From contig JAEZDX010000554.1 of assembly GCA_023417975.1 (NCBI GenBank), positions 1 to 5,656 of the forward strand: a DNA stretch of 5,656 nt, written 5' to 3'. Position numbers and translations under genes: made by a program. The first letter of the stretch is position 1; every line of letters begins with the position of its first letter. This stretch comes from Bacillota bacterium (GTDB taxonomy: Bacteria > Bacillota > Clostridia > Clostridiales > Clostridiaceae). The notes beneath the pieces were generated by a model. That model was not told the DNA's origin. It did not search any database and saw only the letters and a list, made by a program, of their open reading frames with translations. Below, piece by piece: positions 5,419-5,656 of the stretch.

Positions 5419-5656
5419 ATGGATTTAATGAAAATAACCGAAGTCACTGAGAAATTCTCTATATCATCAAGAACATTGAGATATTATGAGCAGGTAGGTT
5501 TACTGCAAAGTGAGCGTCCGGCTTTTGAAAAATTCCGCTTTTATGACAGCCAAAACATCAATCGGTTAAAGCAGATTTTGATACTGCGGAAAATGAAAAT
5601 CCCTATCAAGGATATTTTGAGGATTTATGAAAGTCAGGATATGTCCATATTAGTGC
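5419..5656 (+). CDS. MerR-family transcriptional regulator, partial (3' end outside the window)
   Basis: Seventy-nine codons are present and the frame is still open at the window end. The N-terminus is a MerR winged helix-turn-helix: KITEVTEKFSISSRTLRYYE, then VGLL. The wing segment FRFYD follows, then INRLKQILILRKMKIPIKDI, the second DNA-binding helix pair. IYESQDMSIL appears to begin the dimerisation coiled coil. The effector domain is missing, so the inducer cannot be told: no metal-binding cysteines or drug-binding region is in view. The ATG at 5419 has GGAGG (5405-5409) nine bases upstream. An in-frame TTG at 5413 is only three bases from that site and less likely. Its promoter is of MerR type and lies immediately upstream. 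Confidence 0.88.
   Translation, partial: MDLMKITEVTEKFSISSRTLRYYEQVGLLQSERPAFEKFRFYDSQNINRLKQILILRKMKIPIKDILRIYESQDMSILV

Overview
This window looks like chromosomal DNA from a low-GC Gram-positive bacterium, most likely a member of the Clostridia. It is AT-rich with strong AAAGGAGG-type ribosome binding sites. It combines a KimA-type potassium permease, a short KdpD protein without a kinase domain, and an ECF sigma factor paired with a 'sigma factor regulator' type anti-sigma protein. The assignment rests on base composition and gene content only; no species is claimed. No rRNA, tRNA, CRISPR array, insertion sequence or phage gene was seen.

Left part (1-3300), potassium homeostasis: a complete 616-residue KimA-like permease gene on the plus strand faces a 384-residue short KdpD gene on the minus strand. 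The two genes converge on one hairpin that can terminate transcription in both directions and touches the kdpD stop codon. Both proteins end in a domain of universal stress protein (USP) type, a module that binds cyclic di-AMP in characterised relatives. No ydaO-type cyclic di-AMP riboswitch is visible before either gene, so any nucleotide control here would have to act on the proteins.

Middle part (3253-3804), about 550 bp without an intact gene: it holds a probable kdpD promoter, a 34-codon reading frame resembling the start of an FtsX-type ABC permease (probably a gene remnant), a neighbouring stretch that reads like decayed protein code, several inverted repeats, and a good hairpin ahead of the sigma gene. 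A 12-codon reading frame runs into that hairpin.

Right part (3805-5291), a two-gene signalling operon: an ECF sigma factor is translationally coupled, by a 4-base overlap, to a single-pass membrane protein with an N-terminal cytoplasmic tail and a large extracytoplasmic domain. The expected arrangement is that the membrane protein holds the sigma factor inactive until an unknown envelope signal arrives. No target genes are visible.

Right edge (5357-5656): a MerR-family regulator cut off by the window end. It is preceded by a textbook MerR-type promoter with a 19-bp spacer carrying an inverted repeat. The most informative points for follow-up are the altered cyclic di-AMP motif in the short KdpD, the layered region ahead of the sigma operon, and the MerR operator.
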